Source: CAZVAR01 sp964625225
GTDB taxonomy: Bacteria > Pseudomonadota > Alphaproteobacteria > JAJUGE01
Direction of reading: 5' to 3'
Length of the DNA: 13,989 bases
Assembly: GCA_964625225.1 (NCBI GenBank)
Contig: CAZVAR010000104.1
Coordinates: 1 to 13,989, forward strand
Shown here: piece by piece, positions 12,617 through 13,989 of the stretch
How positions within the stretch are numbered: position 1 is the first letter of the stretch
How the letters are laid out: each line of letters starts with the position of its first letter
Position numbers and translations under genes: made by a program
The notes under the pieces: generated by a model
What the model saw: the letters and a program-made list of their open reading frames with translations, nothing else
The model's database searches: none
What the model was told of the DNA's origin: nothing

Positions 12617-13988
12617 TCCCCGGCCGGATCACCGCCCGCGGACGACCGGCCATCCGTGCCAGACTCTCCAGGCGGCGCCGCACGACCTCGCCGGCGAAGC
12701 CCGGCGAGGCGGGCGGAACGATCAGCAACACCTCACTGTCGCCGACCTCGAGGCGCGTGCGACGGAGCACCTCGGTCGCCCCGGCCGACACGGCGACGGC
12801 GAGGCGCAGGGCGAGCCCCGTGATGCGGGCGGCATCGAGCTGACCGGACCGAAGCAGCCGCAGCGCCGGCGCGGCGAAGGCCGGCTCGGCCGTGCCCTCA
12901 TAGCGGGCCAGCAGGGCGAGCGCCAGGAAGGCCCGCCCCGGATGATCGACGCCGACCACCGGCATCCGAAGGACGCGGTAGAAGGCGTGCTCGCCGCGAT
13001 AATTGGGATGCTCCAGCCCGGTGATGTCGGCAAGCCACGCGGCGGCCAGCCGCAGCCGCGGCGGCGCCGCAGCGTCCCGGCCGGCGAACAGCGGCGCCAT
13101 CCAGTCGAAGACGACCTGCCCGTCCAGACGGAAACGACCGCCGCCCCGGGCCATCGCGGCGCAGGCCTCCACCAGCGGATCGCGCGCGCGCTCCTCTTCG
13201 GGCAGGGCGTCGAAGATGATCCCCTCGCGCAATCCGTAAGCCGAGAAGATCACCTGCGGCGGCTCCAGCCGGCGGAGCAGCCTGTTCATGACCAGAGCGG
13301 CATAGGGCAGCGTATCGAGCCGGCGCTTCGGTGCGCCCTTCAGGCGCGACAGCGATTTCCGCCCCAGCCGCCCGAGCAGTCCGGCAAGTTCCGCCGCGTC
13401 CTTGCCGGCCAGGGCAAAATGGTGGATCACGCGCAGCGGATAGTCGGCATGGGTCATCGCCGTCCGCGCGAAGGCACGCCAATTGCCGCCGACCGGATAG
13501 AAGTTCCGCCCCCGCATCGCTTCGAGCCATGGCAGCGAGTCCAGCACGCGATCGATCGTCGCGACGATCGCGGCCTCCTTCTCCTTGCCGTCACGCATGA
13601 GGCGAAACGGCCCAAGCGGCACGCTGACGCGCTCGCCGATCGCGGTACCCCGAACGGCGGTCAGCTCCAGGCTGCCGCCACCGAGATCGCCGACGACACC
13701 GTCCGCATCCGGAATGCCGGACACGACGCCGAGCGCGGACAGCCGCGACTCCTCGTCGCCGCTGATCAGCCGCACCTCGAAGCCGCAGCGGCGGCGCACC
13801 TCCTCGAGAAAGGCCTGCCCGTCGACCGCCTCGCGCACGGCCGCGGTCGCGAAGGCGTCGATGCGGCCGGCGCCCATCACCGCCGCCACGGCGGCGAAGC
13901 GCGGCAGGTTCTCGATGGCGGAGGCGACGCCGTCCGGGTTCAAGCGGCCGCTCACGTCGAGGCCGCGACCGAGGCCGCACATGACCTT
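12612..13988 (-). CDS. ppx: Ppx/GppA-family exopolyphosphatase / guanosine pentaphosphatase (5' end off the window)
   Basis: At least 458 residues are present and the frame is open at the window edge. The first residues, KVMCGLGRGL, match a block that normally lies about 40-50 residues into these proteins, so the ATG at 13982 is internal and the true start is outside. The actin-like ATPase fold is shown by AFATAAVREA (the family's TSAxRxA block), ISGDEESRLSALGVV (with the catalytic Glu) and VGDLGGGSLEL, the phosphate-binding glycine loop. A C-terminal helical HD-like region follows, as in the long Ppx form (about 500 residues). The enzymes release phosphate from polyphosphate or convert pppGpp to ppGpp; which one cannot be settled by sequence. 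In alphaproteobacteria the gene is often followed by rlmE, but here it meets a convergent methyltransferase gene after 11 bp. Confidence 0.88.
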   Translation of the reverse strand, partial: KVMCGLGRGLDVSGRLNPDGVASAIENLPRFAAVAAVMGAGRIDAFATAAVREAVDGQAFLEEVRRRCGFEVRLISGDEESRLSALGVVSGIPDADGVVGDLGGGSLELTAVRGTAIGERVSVPLGPFRLMRDGKEKEAAIVATIDRVLDSLPWLEAMRGRNFYPVGGNWRAFARTAMTHADYPLRVIHHFALAGKDAAELAGLLGRLGRKSLSRLKGAPKRRLDTLPYAALVMNRLLRRLEPPQVIFSAYGLREGIIFDALPEEERARDPLVEACAAMARGGGRFRLDGQVVFDWMAPLFAGRDAAAPPRLRLAAAWLADITGLEHPNYRGEHAFYRVLRMPVVGVDHPGRAFLALALLARYEGTAEPAFAAPALRLLRSGQLDAARITGLALRLAVAVSAGATEVLRRTRLEVGDSEVLLIVPPASPGFAGEVVRRRLESLARMAGRPRAVIRPGT

Positions 13989-13989
13989 T

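Noticed and set aside
1..13989. CRISPR array, insertion sequence, rRNA or replication origin
   Set aside because: No regularly spaced repeats, transposase, terminal inverted repeats, rRNA or iteron clusters were seen.

Overview
This window looks like chromosome from a high-GC alphaproteobacterium, perhaps a Rhodospirillales-type lineage. The evidence is very high GC (one sampled line, 9121-9180, is 47 of 60 G+C), strong GC preference at third codon positions and the family content (MetY, MaoC-type hydratase, cytoplasmic gamma-glutamyltransferase, Ppx/GppA). The lineage is inference; there is no rRNA or tRNA gene to anchor it.

Layout. 1-1069 (+): the 3' end of an O-acetylhomoserine sulfhydrylase (metY type), then an exported Sel1-repeat protein. 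1079-2586 (-): a two-gene unit, an Ntn-hydrolase of the acid ceramidase/NAAA type followed 5 bp later by a GNAT acetyltransferase. 2934-3386 (-): a MaoC-like hydratase with a strong ribosome binding site. 3850-about 5060 (-): an AT-richer island (3961-4020 is 26 of 60 G+C) holding a broken DUF262/DUF1524 (GmrSD-like type IV restriction) gene, truncated at its 5' end and interrupted by one frameshift. 5318/5405-7930 (+): a CPA1 Na+/H+ antiporter with a C-terminal cyclic-nucleotide-binding domain. 8180-8428 (+): a small Pro/Ala/Thr-rich lipoprotein closed by a 15-bp perfect hairpin. 8554-9414 (+): a ten-helix EamA/DMT exporter. 9749-12600 (+): a gamma-glutamyltransferase translationally overlapped by a TPR/TylF-type methyltransferase fusion. 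12612-end (-): an Ppx/GppA phosphatase running off the window.

How they fit together. Most of the window is ordinary metabolic and transport chromosome arranged in short units. The hydrolase-GNAT pair and the GGT-TPR-methyltransferase pair are tight enough to be co-translated, so each pair may act on related substrates, but no substrate can be read from sequence. The restriction-gene remnant is the only clear sign of horizontal transfer.

The least explained part is the 333-bp leader before the GGT gene. It has a terminator-like 11-bp hairpin, sequences able to form alternative pairings, and a second 11-bp hairpin whose 3' arm buries most of the Shine-Dalgarno sequence. That is the layout of a cis-acting regulatory RNA, and I do not recognise it as a known class. 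No complete, clearly new multi-gene system is visible.
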